A stretch of 64,000 nt of DNA from Blasia pusilla (GCA_050084515.1 CM114272.1:13330001-13394000), one strand, 5' to 3'. Positions 21,126 through 33,258 are shown, counted from the stretch's first letter. Program-made: numbers and translations. Notes: generated by a model from the letters alone, not told the origin.

Positions 21126-21610
21126 TGTAGCGATGTGTATGCGCACAACACAACTAAGAATTTCACCAAAAAAATTGAAATTGCTCCTTCCTTCACAAGT
21201 TGGCTATGGCAAACCACAAAAATTGCCACAACTTTGTGTTCAGATGTCCAAATTGCACATTGTTTCTCTGATAATGTGAAAAACTTCCCAATCTATGATG
21301 TCATCCATATTTTTCCTCATCCAACCTTCTATAGAAAACTAGCAGTGATTGTCGTGCAGCCCATTGACCCCTCTCTTTCCAAAAATTGATAGAGCTTCCG
21401 CGCTGATTACTCCCCCAAAAAATTGCAAACTTGTACAAACACAAACCAACAAGCTACATGGTGCTCTTAAAAGCATCATCATGGAGCATCCCCCATACTC
21501 AATTCCTATCACAATTTGGGCATTGCTTCTGCAAGCCACTCTCTCTTCCGTACGCCTATTCCTCTTGAACACGCTTAGACTCTTGATTTACACCAAAAGA
21601 CACTCAAATT
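21126..21610 (-). repeat. G1 LTR fragment, minus orientation
   Basis: Matches 6.83-7.3 kb and 45.2-45.6 kb in the same direction (for example CTCCAAATTG…CAT, CTACATGGTGCTCTT, CCCCATACTCAATTCCTAT). Together with 20879-21125 it forms a head-to-head pair of different LTR parts. Confidence 0.6.
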
Positions 21611-22298
21611 AGTGTGATCTTGAGTAACTCCAACATCCTAACGAGGGCCTTCTCGGCACTCAATTAAATTCCACTAAAGAAGATGACCTTCTTTGCGAAC
21701 TCATCCATCTTAGCAAGTGAGTTTAGTTTTGCACTAAACTCTCGCACATAAGTGCTTCGGACCCACTCTTTTGCAAACGCACGAACTCTACTCCATCTCA
21801 AAACTCTTCATACTCTAGAGTGAATCAATTTTCCAATTAACACCTTGAACTCCTCCCAACTCAAAGATGATCCACTGGCTAATTAAGTGTTATTCTCGAT
21901 GAGTTGTCCACCATTGGAGCGCATGATCCTTGAGAAACGTGACTACCATAGTCATGTTATCTTGCTCCTCTATCTTTTGCGCCAGGAAACATAGCTCCAA
22001 CTCTATAAGGAACTCCTTCACTTTTCAAGATCGTCCCATTCTCGTAAATTACGGTGGCAAATTTGTATAACATAGCTTCAGGCTAGAACTAGAAGCTCTA
22101 TCTTGGCAATCCGCTTACTCTTGTGAACTCAAGGTAGCAGTGAGACCTACATCACCGGGTCCATTTAGATCTCCTCCTTATCTCTTACGTCCCTCCCCAA
22201 GTGCCGAGGTTTCAGTACTAGCTTGAGTTTGCCCTAAGCATCTAGTTGCTCATACAACCTCAAGTTCACGCTCACCAAAGATTTGCTCTTATACCACT
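21611..22298 (-). pseudogene. Gag and primer-binding site of gypsy family G2
   Basis: On the minus strand, TGGTATAAGAGC (22285-22296) lies just inside the LTR edge and differs by one base from the usual initiator-Met primer site TGGTATCAGAGC. Gag follows: LKEFLIELELCFLAQKI, QDNMTMVVTFLKDHALQWW, WEEFKVLIGKLIHS and EFSAKLNSLAKMDEFAKK, a standard gypsy/chromovirus Gag, spread over shifted frames. The rest of the element is not present downstream, where G1 LTR sequence takes over at about 21610. Confidence 0.7.
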
Positions 22299-23214
22299 TG
22301 TTGTGTGCCTACTCCTCTTTAATGTCAATCTCAAGTGTTGCGGAAGCGTACATTCAATAGGACACGCTCACAGTGTTGATCTACACCCAAACACACTCAT
22401 ATTAGTCTGGTTCGAGTCAATCAGCCTTCCAAATCTCCGAGTTCTCAACTCAAACCATTCACCAATCTCAATCCTCATAGTTCCAAGACTTGGTACAAAC
22501 TTTCTAGATAGTCCATGCACCTAAAATGGCGCTCATACGCCTAGTGGTCCCAACTATCCAATAGACCTTGGATGTGTCCCTAATCAAGACTTGGCAAATG
22601 AGTCGTGGGTTGGAATCCAAGAGAGACCTCCGAAATCCACTCTCTTTGACTTGGCTTGGGGTTCGCACCCCAACACCAACCTCCCCATCCATTCCCTGCC
22701 CTTGGTTCACCCCGTGGATCCCCAAAGTGGAGTTTAGTCCCAAGCACCCTAGGAGACCCTTACTAGTAGTTATGGGATTCTCCGCCTTCCCCCTATCTTT
22801 GGAAGAAAGACTCTGTAGCCACTCCTTTTGGCCCTCAATCCAACTCCCTTTTCCGTTAGTTTTTGGGAAAATTCTCAATCTATGCTTATGCAAAAGTTTT
22901 TATCTTTGGTGCATTGGAACTGATTTTGCAAAAGCTTTCCAACGTCACCTTACTTGTCCCAAATGCATCTCGTGTTTGGAAGTTGTGGGACTATCCAGAA
23001 ATTCTATCCTAAGTCTAGGAAGACTTCCTTGTATTGGGAAGTGAGGAGTTAGGACATGTTGAGCTTGATGTATGGTTGAGTTGAGAACTCGGTGAGTTGG
23101 AAGGATGGTTGACTCAAACTTAGACTAATAACAATATGTTTGGGTATAGATCAACCGAGTGAGCATCACCTACTGAACATATGCTTCCTAAACATCTGAG
23201 ATTGACATTCAAGA
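22299..23214 (-). repeat. G2 LTR, rearranged as an inverted pair
   Basis: The right-hand end of the G2 LTR (as defined by the solo LTR at 49552-50553) adjoins the primer site at 22298, as a 5' LTR should. But 23010-23214 repeats the same LTR end in the opposite direction (from TGTCGTGCGCCTACTCC at 23214 on the minus strand). So the 5' LTR is not simple: an inverted duplication with the turn-around near 23005. Open frames within it are not genes. Confidence 0.6.
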
Positions 23215-24568
23215 GGAGTAGGCGCACGACAGTAATACCTAAAAAAATCTACGCATAAGTTTCAAGTATGACTCATAAATTTACATCTTGTTTACAAATG
23301 TAAGAAGAATTGAAAGTTACAAGGACTACTACAACTAGGACTTGGAATATTCATTAGATGCTTTCCTCATACTTTAAAGGTACATTGCATTTTGTTTGCC
23401 TTTTTCATTTTTGCACTCTTTCTTTCCCACATGGATGATGCTTTGAAAGGCAAGCATAGTGCAGTGGAGCTTTATCTTGACATGAATGATATTCCATGGG
23501 GTTCTCAGAAAGTTTGAGAAGTTTTATCTTTTTCTTTTTTAATATTAAAAGTGAGAATGGGTTTGACACAAGGGGTTTGTCGTTATGATAACAAGGCTGA
23601 AGTTGATGATGTAAATAATTTAAGGAGTCATGTGGAGGAATACAAAATGACTAGCACATGGAGTACAAGTACTAATGGTCTTGACTTAACAAACTTTTCC
23701 ACATGTTGAATTGAAGGTTTTTGGAGTTTTATAGCTACTCAGTCTTCTTCCACCTTCGGGCACTTGTCCTAACCCTAGGTGTGGGAATGTTGCTTTACTC
23801 TCCCCACCACTCAAGTTTGTCATGGTTGAATCATTTCCCTCTTGTCAATGAGATTCTGGCTCACCCTTCTCCATCTTGGGATTGGGTTCAATCCTAATTT
23901 CATAATTGTTAGGGATTTTTGTGTCTTGAGCTGGTGGAAGAATTGATATTGAGCCATTCCAAGAAGAGGAGGGATCTGGGCTTTATGTTATGTTAGACCA
24001 TTGATAAGGAGTCCAAACTCGCCTATCACACCTATCTTTATTTAAAACCCTCCTTGAATCTTGTCTGTCGAGACTAGAGGTTGGTGAAAAAGAGATTTAG
24101 TAGAGGTATTACTCCCCTTTTCTTCAACACTAAATCATTCTATATTTGAGAGTTTGTACATAATGTTGTGATAGAAAGGTGATCTTCCCCTTGCCCTCTC
24201 AAGTCTCGGTAGTCTCCTTCCTCCTCAATTTGATTGAGTCTTGCATGTCTTGTTAAGTTTGTGGCTGGGAATCCACTAGTACCTAAGGAGGAGAGGACCC
24301 TCATTGTTGCATAGCGAGCTTGTGTTCTTTGGGTGAAAACCACATGAGGTATTTTGACCCATGAGTTTACCTTAGTGACTTGACCTTAAAATACTTTAAG
24401 AAGTACTACCTTCTCAAGAGAATGCACCGTAGAATAAAATTTCTCTTTACGACATTGAACTAGGGGATGTGATAAGCGGTTGATGCCTTTGATTTGTGAA
24501 CTCCTACCACTAATGGAGGACAAGCCAGTACCTCCAGCCCACCTTCTTGTAAAATAATATAAATACAT
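23215..24568. other. No gene recognised
   Basis: Mixed AT-rich sequence with stops in all frames. A short phrase near 23430-23510 is open for about 35 codons but matches nothing I know. Confidence 0.4.
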
Positions 24569-24930
24569 AAGGTTGCATGTGGACAAAGTCCATATGCACG
24601 GGCATGTTCTTGGACTTACCTCTGTCCCATAGAAAGACTTATCCATATGGGCCCCACCCTCCCACTCTTTCTTATCCCACCACTTGCCTCCATGTTATGC
24701 ACTTTCCCGTTTCTTCCTTTCCCCACCTCCACTACCCCCCCCCCCTTTCCCCCTTCCTTATTGCCTCACCTGCCCTTGTCTTGCCTTCCACCACGAGCTA
24801 TAAGTGCGGGCTCCACCTCTTGTAATCCATGTTCACGGAAATGTGCACACTTGTGCGTCCATCTCCGCCCTAAGGATGGACTTGTCCTTTTTTGTACAAC
24901 CATGCAAATTCATGAAGGCATTACGTTGCC
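24569..24930 (+). repeat. Copy of TIR-1 family
   Basis: Left end AAGGTTGCATGTGGACAAAG as in the 12.9-kb copy, followed by the same C-rich interior (CACTTGCCTCCATGTT…). The right end is near 24905 (TTTTTGTACAACCATG). It is shorter than the 840-base copy. Confidence 0.55.
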
Positions 24931-25159
24931 TTGTTGATAATGCCCTCCATTAACATGTGTACACCAAGATTAATTCTCATTGTTGCGCTTCCAACAGTAC
25001 AATAAGCTTGGCATCAAACCCTTTTAGTTGATCCACTTCTTAGTGTCTTTGTTTGCAATTTGCATTTATGGAAACTTCCCATTGTGTAATCAACAAGGTT
25101 AATGTTTGGATTTTTTGTTGACAAAAGTTGTGGTTGACTCTAGCTAGCATTGTGAAAAC

Positions 25160-26700
25160 ATAGGGCAATAGTTTATCCTATCCTGTATGCATGCTCAACC
25201 TGTCTTATCATGAAACCATGCCTCCTTAAAGTTTGAAATGTGCCTCACTAATTGAAGGTAATTTTTTGCACTTTCCTTTGATGTCTGTACGTGTTCGAGT
25301 TACATGAGCATTGTTGCATATGCCATCCAGAGTAGAATCGAGATTTGTGTTAACTTCTTATTATCAGGACATGGATGCATGCATTGACCTCTTTGCCATA
25401 GAATATTAGTATGAGAGCTTTAGTGGTGCAAAACCATATTTTCATTGTGCGGCCTAAGATGGTACCGTTCTACTGCATTTATTTTATAGCATAAGATGTG
25501 CCATAACTAACCATCTCTACTTGAGCTGCTCCATGACAATGGTTTCTTATGTCTGAACTACACTTATACTATTTGTGGGCAGGATCATTGAAGGTGTTTC
25601 GATAAGTATGTAAATAAAATATGGAAAAAACCCTGGTACCACCTCTTTTCCTATCAACAGGAGGATCAAATGGCTCGCGGGTCCTAAACATGCTATCCAC
25701 TCTTCCATCCATAGAATTCATATCAAGCTAATGATCTCCCTCCATTACTTAACGCACATCGTGGAACCTATGTAAAACCAGTTTGCGGCCCGGTTTCGGA
25801 TTTTTTTAAAGGGTTTGGACTTATATGGTGTGAAGAAACGAGGTAGCACATGCAACTTCCGATTTATGTTTAATCTGAAAGTACGACTTAGAGAAGAACT
25901 TCCCCACACAAAACTTAGAGAAGAACGGCCCGTGTGGGGAGAATATTAATACTAACACGAGGAATGATTGATTCGGAAAGGATAGAAAGGACAGAAATCG
26001 AGCGAACGGTTCAGAAATTCAAATTGAAGGGTTGAGAATACTGCATAATAACTTGTATTTTGCAGCCTCTGCACTCAGGGCTCACATATTGTAGGAGCCA
26101 TAATTAATTGCACAAAAAGTAATGTATTCCTAAGACATAGATGCTAAAATGATGTTTGCGCTTATCAATGCACATGCTATACTTGCTCACCCTTTCTTGT
26201 CACGAAACCATGCCCCTTTACAATCTCGAATGTGCCTGACTATTTGAAGATAATTGTTTACACTTTCAAAGATGTGTGATGGCTCAATATTACATGGCCA
26301 CTAGCATATGCCATCTAGAATAAAAACTGAGCTCCTTGTTAACTTCTTATGACCAAAAATTGCATGCATCCATTGACCTCTTTGCCATGGAATACTGATA
26401 CCAAAGCTATAGTACTTCAAATCATATTGTGGTTGTAAAGTCTGAGCTAATACTGTTCTCTTGTATCCTTTTTCATAGCACAATCTCGGGCACAACTCTC
26501 CATCTATGCCTCAGTTGCTCTCTGCCAGTAGTGTTTTTTAAATAAATATGTACGTGAAATATGGGAGCAAAATTTATACTACCTCTCTTCCTACCAACAA
26601 GGAGAGTCACATGACTTGCGAGCCCCGAGCACACTGCCTACACTTCCATCCATACCAATTATATCCAGTTGAGGAACGCCTTCCCATACTTAGCCTTATG
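25160..26700. repeat. Diverged direct duplication, two units about 1 kb apart
   Basis: Unit 1 (about 25190-25760) and unit 2 (about 26165-26700) share in the same order CATGAAACCATGCC/CACGAAACCATGCC, GAATGTGCCT, CATATGCCATC, TTAACTTCTTAT, GCATGCATTGACCTCTTTGCCAT and a CTACC-rich end. Neither gives a recognisable protein on either strand. It could be an old tandem duplication or two copies of an unknown element. Confidence 0.6.
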
Positions 26701-28579
26701 AAGTATAGGCAACTATACATATTTCCCTAATCCACTATTGACCAAAAGTTGAACACCCAACGAGTAGTAGTGCTCTCCCTAAGTTGATCGTACCTCTGAG
26801 TATTCACTAATTGCCAACCAATACTCCCTATCTTAAACTCCATGTGCAATAGGCCACACCATAGCCAGAGCTACAAAAACCAAGGATATAGGAGGTAGAA
26901 GGCCTCTATATCAGTCAAGGTTAAAGTTATGTAGGGTGTGTACAAGAGCCATTGGCCATAGGCAAGGAGCAATAAGAGGAGAGGGAGAGAGGACAGAGAA
27001 AAGAGGAAGAGAGGAGGGTGGACAGAGGAAGATATTTGTAACCCCTAGGGCTCTCTTGGTTTGAAGAGAATTCCCAACATGTTAAAGAGAGTTTTTGTCA
27101 AGTTTGAGGGAGGAAATTTTTGATGAGTTGCGAAGGCCAAAAATTTTCAAAAAAGGTTTTTTTATTTGGTGTTTTTAAAAAAAATGGTTTAAAATTTGTT
27201 TATCCTCTTCAACCCATCGAAATCTAAAGGGTCGCTTTGATGCCCAAAAAGCAACTCATCAGATTCTGACGGGTTTCAAATGTAAAAAGCAACCAAAAAA
27301 TGATTTTTTCCCCTAACCCCCAAAAAATCCAAAATTTTGCTGCCCATCATAATTTGATAGTTGCATCAAGTTGCCTCTCTTGAAAAAATTCTCCAAGAAA
27401 ATCACTCACTTATTATCCATAATCTTCCTTTTAAGAGAGACTCTTATCTCTCCCTCTCTTCCTCTCCCCTCCCAGAATACTAGTCCCCACCAGAGGCTAC
27501 TGTAGAGACCTCCATGTTAGTAGGGTGTGGTTGGGTATACATGAACTACAAACACTCTAGGATATTCAATGGTCATCCCTCATGAAGCAGATAAGGTGTT
27601 GTGGCCTTTGTGGGGGCAAACTCATATAATATTGACCAGCTAAGGATGGCATTGTTAACTACATATATTTATCCACATTATGCATTGTGTAATGGTTACA
27701 TGCTCCAATATGTCATACCTAATTGGTGTTCAGACTACGCACAATGTCTACATGACCCCTGCTTATATGAGGGATGTGTTGGTAGTCAGTCCACTTCATC
27801 TACAACTCTTGTCCATTGTTGATTCCCGTATGGGCATTGAGACAAAATATAATGGGTTCCATTGGGGATTTTTTACTTGAACTCATTAATCGATTGTTTC
27901 CTCATTGGTTGGAATGTGCAACTCTCCTCCCCTATGGATCTAGATTACCTCTATATATAAGTAAGGAGCGTGTTATTAGTAAACCTCGGCATTAAAGAAC
28001 TCTACTCACATTACATGCCACCGAGCCCTACATGCAGACTGTGGTGTTACTATCCTCATCTATAGGTGCTATCCTAAAGGCATCCCAAGAAAGGGGGTGG
28101 CTTATACACAATATGGTAGCACGACCCATGCAACATAGAGTTGAATGTTCTACAAGATGTGCATTGCTCCCTACTGTGAAAACAAGGTTTTCCTACAATA
28201 TCTTTCATAAGGGAAGCATCTTCCTAAAGGATAGTGCACACTGATGAGAACAATTTCTTTGTGATAAGAATGGTATATCCTCTGAAAAGGCTGATTTTTG
28301 AGACTCGGACGTTTTCCTTTCTCTTCTCTTTGAAGGTATTTTACTAGAAGGTCATCATTTGTTGAATATATTTGTTCACTGGTGAAGCAATTTTTCATCA
28401 TTTTCACATTCTAGAAGCCTTATATCCCTATCATGCATTAGTTACGTCAAAAAATAGCTCTTTTTTCGTCCACTTGCACCCGCACATGCATTATTAATTG
28501 AGAACTTCATCAATTGAGACGCATACAGCCACACTTGTCAGATGAAGATTTGTATTCTCAACTCTATAGGTATAGATTC
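26701..28579. other. No gene recognised; purine-rich tract
   Basis: Contains a strongly purine-rich run at about 26960-27035 (AGGAGAGGGAGAGAGGACAG type) and its pyrimidine counterpart near 27430-27475. Open frames at 27601-27880 are short and match no family I know. Confidence 0.4.
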
Positions 28580-28599
28580 AGCTTAAGAATACCACGTAC

Positions 28600-29395
28600 A
28601 GAGCCCATTTTTCCATCAATGACAAGTGAGGTATCTCAAGAAAATTTTCAATAGGTGGGCATAAACGCGTGCGATATGCTCGTGAAACTACCCTTGCCGC
28701 ATCTAACAAAACTGCTAGGCTAATCCACACACGTACCTGATGTGCACTTGTCACCACACAAGACCTTGAATCGCCCAAAATTGGTACATTCTCTAGAATA
28801 TACGGTGGAGAATGGGATGGATGCTCCTGCAAGTGTCGCAAGATCCTCATCATCTCCCAAAACAACCTGGATCGAGTGTCAACCAAACCGATAACTCGTC
28901 AAGCACTCAACTGGCCCTACATGGCCAACCTGCAATGACCAAATCAATGGTCCCTACCCGCTCCAAGTCTTGTGCCCCCAGCAACAAAGTATCCCTTAGT
29001 AGGGAACTCTGATACCCATGTATGGCGGACATAGACAAAAAGTTGGGAAAACGAAGGCGTAATTACGCCAGATGATGTAGTGAAACGCGCCTCAGAACCT
29101 CATCAAGCTCAACATACAGATATTGCTGCACGCGCACTCCTGCCTGCAAAATAACAACCAATCCAGTGTTGATCCCTTGCAAGAGATCCAATACCCGATC
29201 AAATATCCTCTTCTGGGATGCGCCACACAATCAATGTGGTGTCCAAGGGTGCTATAGTAGCACTTTTGACTACCTGAGGTTCCTCTGACCCGTCACACTC
29301 TGGTGCAAATGTCTCACTCCACGTCGTCTGCACATGCTCATTGGCCATGCGTCGGAGCTCCTCACTCAAACCCCAAGGCGACACCTCTCCTCCTT
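28600..29395 (-). pseudogene. DNA methyltransferase fragment, G1 copy B
   Basis: Second, independent copy of the DNMT of copy A, on the minus strand. It starts with WGLSEELRRMANEHVQT (copy A: EEIRRLATEHVQT), then about 40 residues absent from copy A, then VLDLLQGINTGLVVILQAGV (motif I, about 29195), QQYLYVELDEV, GTIDLVIAGWPC (motif IV, Cys codon about 28921), LFWEMMRILRHLQEH, PPYILENV and LGDSR (motif VI), and VSRAYRTRL (motif VIII). Where copy A has TAG TAG after motif I this copy still has CAG CAA. Stops and shifts occur here too. The C-terminal third is missing or unrecognisable below 28640. It is flanked at 29398 by a copia fragment, so no protease or RT of G1 is attached. Confidence 0.8.
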
Positions 29396-29397
29396 AA

Positions 29398-29866
29398 ACA
29401 AACTCACATTTACAAAGAGTAAACAGGACCCGAACCTTTATTTCAAGATCTCTACTTACAGGATTGTCATAGTGATCTTATATGTGGATGACTTGATCAT
29501 TACTAGAAATGATGTACAAGGGATACCTTATCTTAAAGAAGGACGCTCCTCTTCGTTCAAGATGAAAGATCTTGGGAGTTTACACTTTTGCCTTTGACTT
29601 GAGGTAAAGCGAGGGCCGAAAATGCCCTTCTTGACTCAAGAAAGGCATTTTCGGCAATCTTGCTTCAAACTTTTTACCTAGAGGACTGCAAATCAAAACC
29701 CACTCCACTGCCTACAGCGAGTACAGAGAGACTTACTTATGATGATCAAGAGGAGAAGGTGGAGTTGAAAGCTAGCATACAAAAAATTGGTGGGCTCACT
29801 TATCTACATCATCCACTCCCGATCGGATATTGTGAATGCAATAAGCCACATCAACCAATATATGGC
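29398..29866 (+). pseudogene. Copia RT remnant, left part
   Basis: Ty1/copia pol: FTKSKQDPNLYFKI, then ILYVDDLIIT with intact YVDD, FKMKDLGSLHFCL, and KLVGSLIYIIHSRSDIVN followed by HINQYMA at 29866. The frame is interrupted by shifts. The following residues of the same protein resume at 40617 after the G3 insertion. Confidence 0.8.
29862..29866. repeat. Target-site duplication of G3 (ATGGC)
   Basis: ATGGC precedes the left LTR at 29867 and recurs right after the other LTR at 40617-40621. The copia frame can be followed across the two flanks if one ATGGC copy is dropped. Confidence 0.9.
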
Positions 29867-31038
29867 TGTAATGTCTAAGTCTTTCTTATTTACAGTCAAT
29901 TGTAGAGTTCGATCCCCAAGAGGATCATTGTTGGATGAAAAGAGAGTATAAAGTGATTATTATGTTGTAAAAGTAGTGTGGTTGATTATGTAATTCAAAC
30001 GTAGTATTCCAATAACATCTTCCGATCCTTTTTAGTACCTATGTTTTCTTCTTCAATTCTCTCGAGTGGAATTTAAAGTACGCTCAGGCAATTTGTTCTC
30101 TCGACATCTCGGAACCTCACAGAGACCTCAAGAATAAAGTTGGCTTCTCCTACTTTTGGAACTTAATCCGTCTTGGCAGGTTACTCTCTGTCAAACATAT
30201 TTCATACAACTCTATGTTGATTATTCCATTGATGAGAAAGGTTCGCCTGATTCATTCTTCACTCGGCAGACCCAAAAAGAATATTTAGACATAAGCATAG
30301 CACATCAGAATGAATGAATGAGTGCTTTACTACTCCATCAAGAATTGGAAGACTTCAAAGTATATACAAGCTCGAGAGGGTACAACTCTCTTGCTCGGAC
30401 CATTCCTACAGCATAAGGACTTCATGAGCGAATGATAATGATAGCTTCTGTCTTGTTTCTTAAATATTCTCGAGAGTAGGAGCGTTTCTATGATCCGAAG
30501 CGTTCTTGATGAAGTTGGTGTCTCTTCAATATCTGTAACTACCTAGATCTATGGTGTGCGTTCCTTTTCCTATGATCCTTGTGAATCCGCGGTACAAAAC
30601 TATTCTAACTACCAATTTGATACAAAGGGTCGCGCCCCTTCCTAGTCTAATTGTTTTAACTATGTGCCGGTTCGAATCACAATCATGCTGAGCTTCGCTG
30701 CGCTAAATTTCCGGAGGACGAAGTTCTTCATTCTTCATTCTCTTCTTGCTTCGCTCTTCCTACTTTGTTTAAGAGCAAAGTACTTCGTATACAGAGCTTC
30801 GTTGAGCTTCGCTAAGCTTCGCGTTGATCCTTTATACTTCGTTACGGCTTTTGATTCTCCTCTAAGGCAAATCCTTGATCTTCCATCTCTCTGCCTTGTC
30901 TTAGGAGCTTCGTGATTCACTTGAATCTTATTCGTTCTTCTCCATAATTGCATATAATAATCCAAACCATAATGTACAAGAGTCTTTGTTCAATAAAAAG
31001 ATACATTTCTTCCAAAGTACAAAATTGTGGGTATCACA
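29867..31038 (-). repeat. 3' LTR of G3
   Basis: Reads from TGTGATACCC (31038, minus) to CATTACA (29867). The promoter half carries many CGAAG hexamer-like repeats at about 30690-30915. Nearly identical to 39444-40616. Confidence 0.93.
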
Positions 31039-31052
31039 TACCCCCTCCCTCA
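31039..31052 (-). other. Polypurine tract of G3
   Basis: The minus strand reads GAGGGAGGGGGTA directly before the 3' LTR, the expected plus-strand primer of reverse transcription. Confidence 0.75.
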
Positions 31053-31077
31053 AATGTGAGCCGCCCCGGCGAACACT

Positions 31078-32707
31078 TCATGATGTCTCTTCTATCTCCA
31101 TAAAAGTGTCGTCTAAACTATCAAATTCAGGGGTAGGCACAAAACGGCCGTGAATTGTAGAAGGTTTGTTGATAATGTTAGGGGTATGATTGCGCATTCT
31201 TTCTCGCGACTTGTTAACAACTAAGTTACTCCCTAGGACTTCATTCTGGACTAAGACATCAGATGGAGTAAATACTAGTAACTCTTCAAGAGTAAGTGAA
31301 AGAGTGGATACAACTTCTGGAAGAGACTTGGTATGATTGTCGAATTGGCGCTTCCAATGTTTGTTGATGTAGTCGATTTCCTCTTTCATCTGTTCTTCGA
31401 AATTCTTGCTTGCTTCGTCGACTAGCTCTTTGACATCTTCCGGGTCCATCTGGGCTTTGTTGAGTAGCTTTTGCTCTGCCTCCAATACTGCGATCCTCCC
31501 TGTAGCCTCCAACCACTGCGCCAGTAAGTCTTTGTTTGCTTCTTGATGTTCTTGAAGAAACTTCGAAGACTCTGCATGCTGGATCGCCAACTTCTTGAAT
31601 TCGGTGTGAACACGCCGTATTTGATGCCGATACTTGTCAATGAGGTGCGAAGCTTCCTTGATCTGCGAAGCTAACTGATCCGCCCCACATTCGAGGTTAA
31701 TCGCCAAACTTTCCCATTGGCGTGCGTTCCGTGCTTCGTACTGACACTGGACCAAGTCGCTTTGAGCTTTGCGAAGCGTGGTCTTCGTGTCTTCAAGTTC
31801 CTGATCCCGTAAGTACAGATTCGTTTATGCTACTCGACGCTGTGCTTTATGGTCTGACAAAGCTTGTGCCCTATAGTTGAGGTCGTCCAGGGCTTGTAAA
31901 TAATTGTCCACGGACGCTGTATCCTCTAGGTGAAGAACATGCTGGAGCTGGTTCATGACGGGAACTGCTAATTGCAAGAACCACATCATGTTGTCTGCCG
32001 TCTGCCGTCTGCGACATGAGACGAAGTGCAGGTTGGTGATCCCTTGCCCGCGGGGTCTCGTCGGAATCCTCCTGATTGACGGGTTCTGGGGCCGAGGGTG
32101 TTTCAAAATTGACCCGGCCTCGCTTTGGCCGAGGCATTTCGTTGGTATCTTCGTCTTTCTTCAAAGCCAAAGTATGAGGATGTTGCTGAGGTGCTTCAGA
32201 GGGCGTGGTGACTTCGTGGCTACTCATGGTACCAATTCCGCCTTTCCGTGGTAGTCGGACGGGGGTCACTTGCGACCAATCTAACACCTCCTCTGTTGTC
32301 AATTCCTGCTTGTGAATATAAAGATGGATCAAGAAAGGAGATAGGAAGGACTTAGTGCTTGGATGAAGCACGTCCACCATTCCTTGTACGTGCCCGTCCA
32401 CAAAAGCAGCAAAGTCGACTCCTGGGGCTTCGGGTTCCAGGTGCTGATTCCAGATGATGTAGCACATCTTCAAGAGCTTGTTTGTCAGATAGTAAGAACG
32501 AGCGGGATAAAACAGAGTCATCAAATGTTTGCAAAACTGACCAAAGACGGGCGGAAAGAGTGACGTAGCCTTGTAGCCATTCCTGCCCAGGCGCTCAGTC
32601 GTGACACAGCCGAGTGCTAAAAGATCTTCATGCTTTACTAGCAACTCCGTGCCATACTCGTACTCTGGCGCAGTCGGGAGCAGATAAGTTGCTCTCCAGT
32701 CATCCAC
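31078..32707 (-). pseudogene. Extra ORF of G3 downstream of integrase, with coiled coil
   Basis: A protein not found in simple gypsy elements. The first part (32707 to about 32010; the frame is open slightly upstream with AKPLLNAWPSPSF) is globular with WRATYLLPTAPEYEYG and FGQFCKHLMTLFYPARSYY, then an acidic linker with a KRGR patch that could be a nuclear signal. The second part (about 32010-31078) is a long heptad-like helix, including YLQALDDLNYRAQ and IKEASHLIDKYRHQIRRVHTE, and ends FMEIEETS. The two halves are in different frames because a 7-base unit is repeated in tandem at about 31994-32014; a TAA near 31826 also interrupts. No membrane segment is seen, so it is not env-like. Function unknown; Tat-lineage elements often carry extra ORFs. 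Confidence 0.65.
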
Positions 32708-33140
32708 CGTCCATTGTTGGGGTTGAGCTCGATAGCAAAGACCCTTCTTTCGAAACTTGGCGACGGCCAGGCATTTAAGAGCGGCTTCGCCAGGAGTTCT
32801 CGGATGTCAAGGTCCAGTTGGCTTGAATGAAAGTTGCCAACGATCGCTCCTCCAGCGCTTCGACCAGCTATGGTGACAGCTTGACCATCGGCATCGCCGC
32901 GCTTCGCAGAATGGGCGTGGAGTCTTCCCGAGGCATGTTGCTAGGTTGATCTCGATGGACACCCCGCTTTGGCCTGCTATGCAACTTCGTGGTGATCCTG
33001 TCCATGAAAATACCCGCTTGGTTACGCCGGACTGCTCTTATAGTCTGCTCCCCCTGTCCGTTCTTGTTCGTGGCGCCGGGGCTGTAACAAGAAGGTGAGC
33101 ACTTCACGTCTTTGCCACGCTCCCCCTATCCTCACTTCAT

Positions 33141-33258
33141 GCGCTTCGCTGCTTCGCGAAGCACGGGATGTCTAGGACCTCGGTGCTTCGCTGCTTCGCG
33201 AAGCACGGTATGTCTTGAGCTTTGGTGCTTTGGTGCTTCGCGAAGCACGGGGCGTTCG
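33141..33258. repeat. Three 42-bp tandem repeats with CG-rich palindromes in G3
   Basis: Units start at 33141, 33183 and 33225. The first two share GTGCTTCGCTGCTTCGCGAAGCACGG(G/T)ATGTCT; the third is shortened and carries the perfect 16-base palindrome GTGCTTCGCGAAGCAC. They lie between the integrase stop and the extra ORF, in a region without a frame. Confidence 0.85.
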
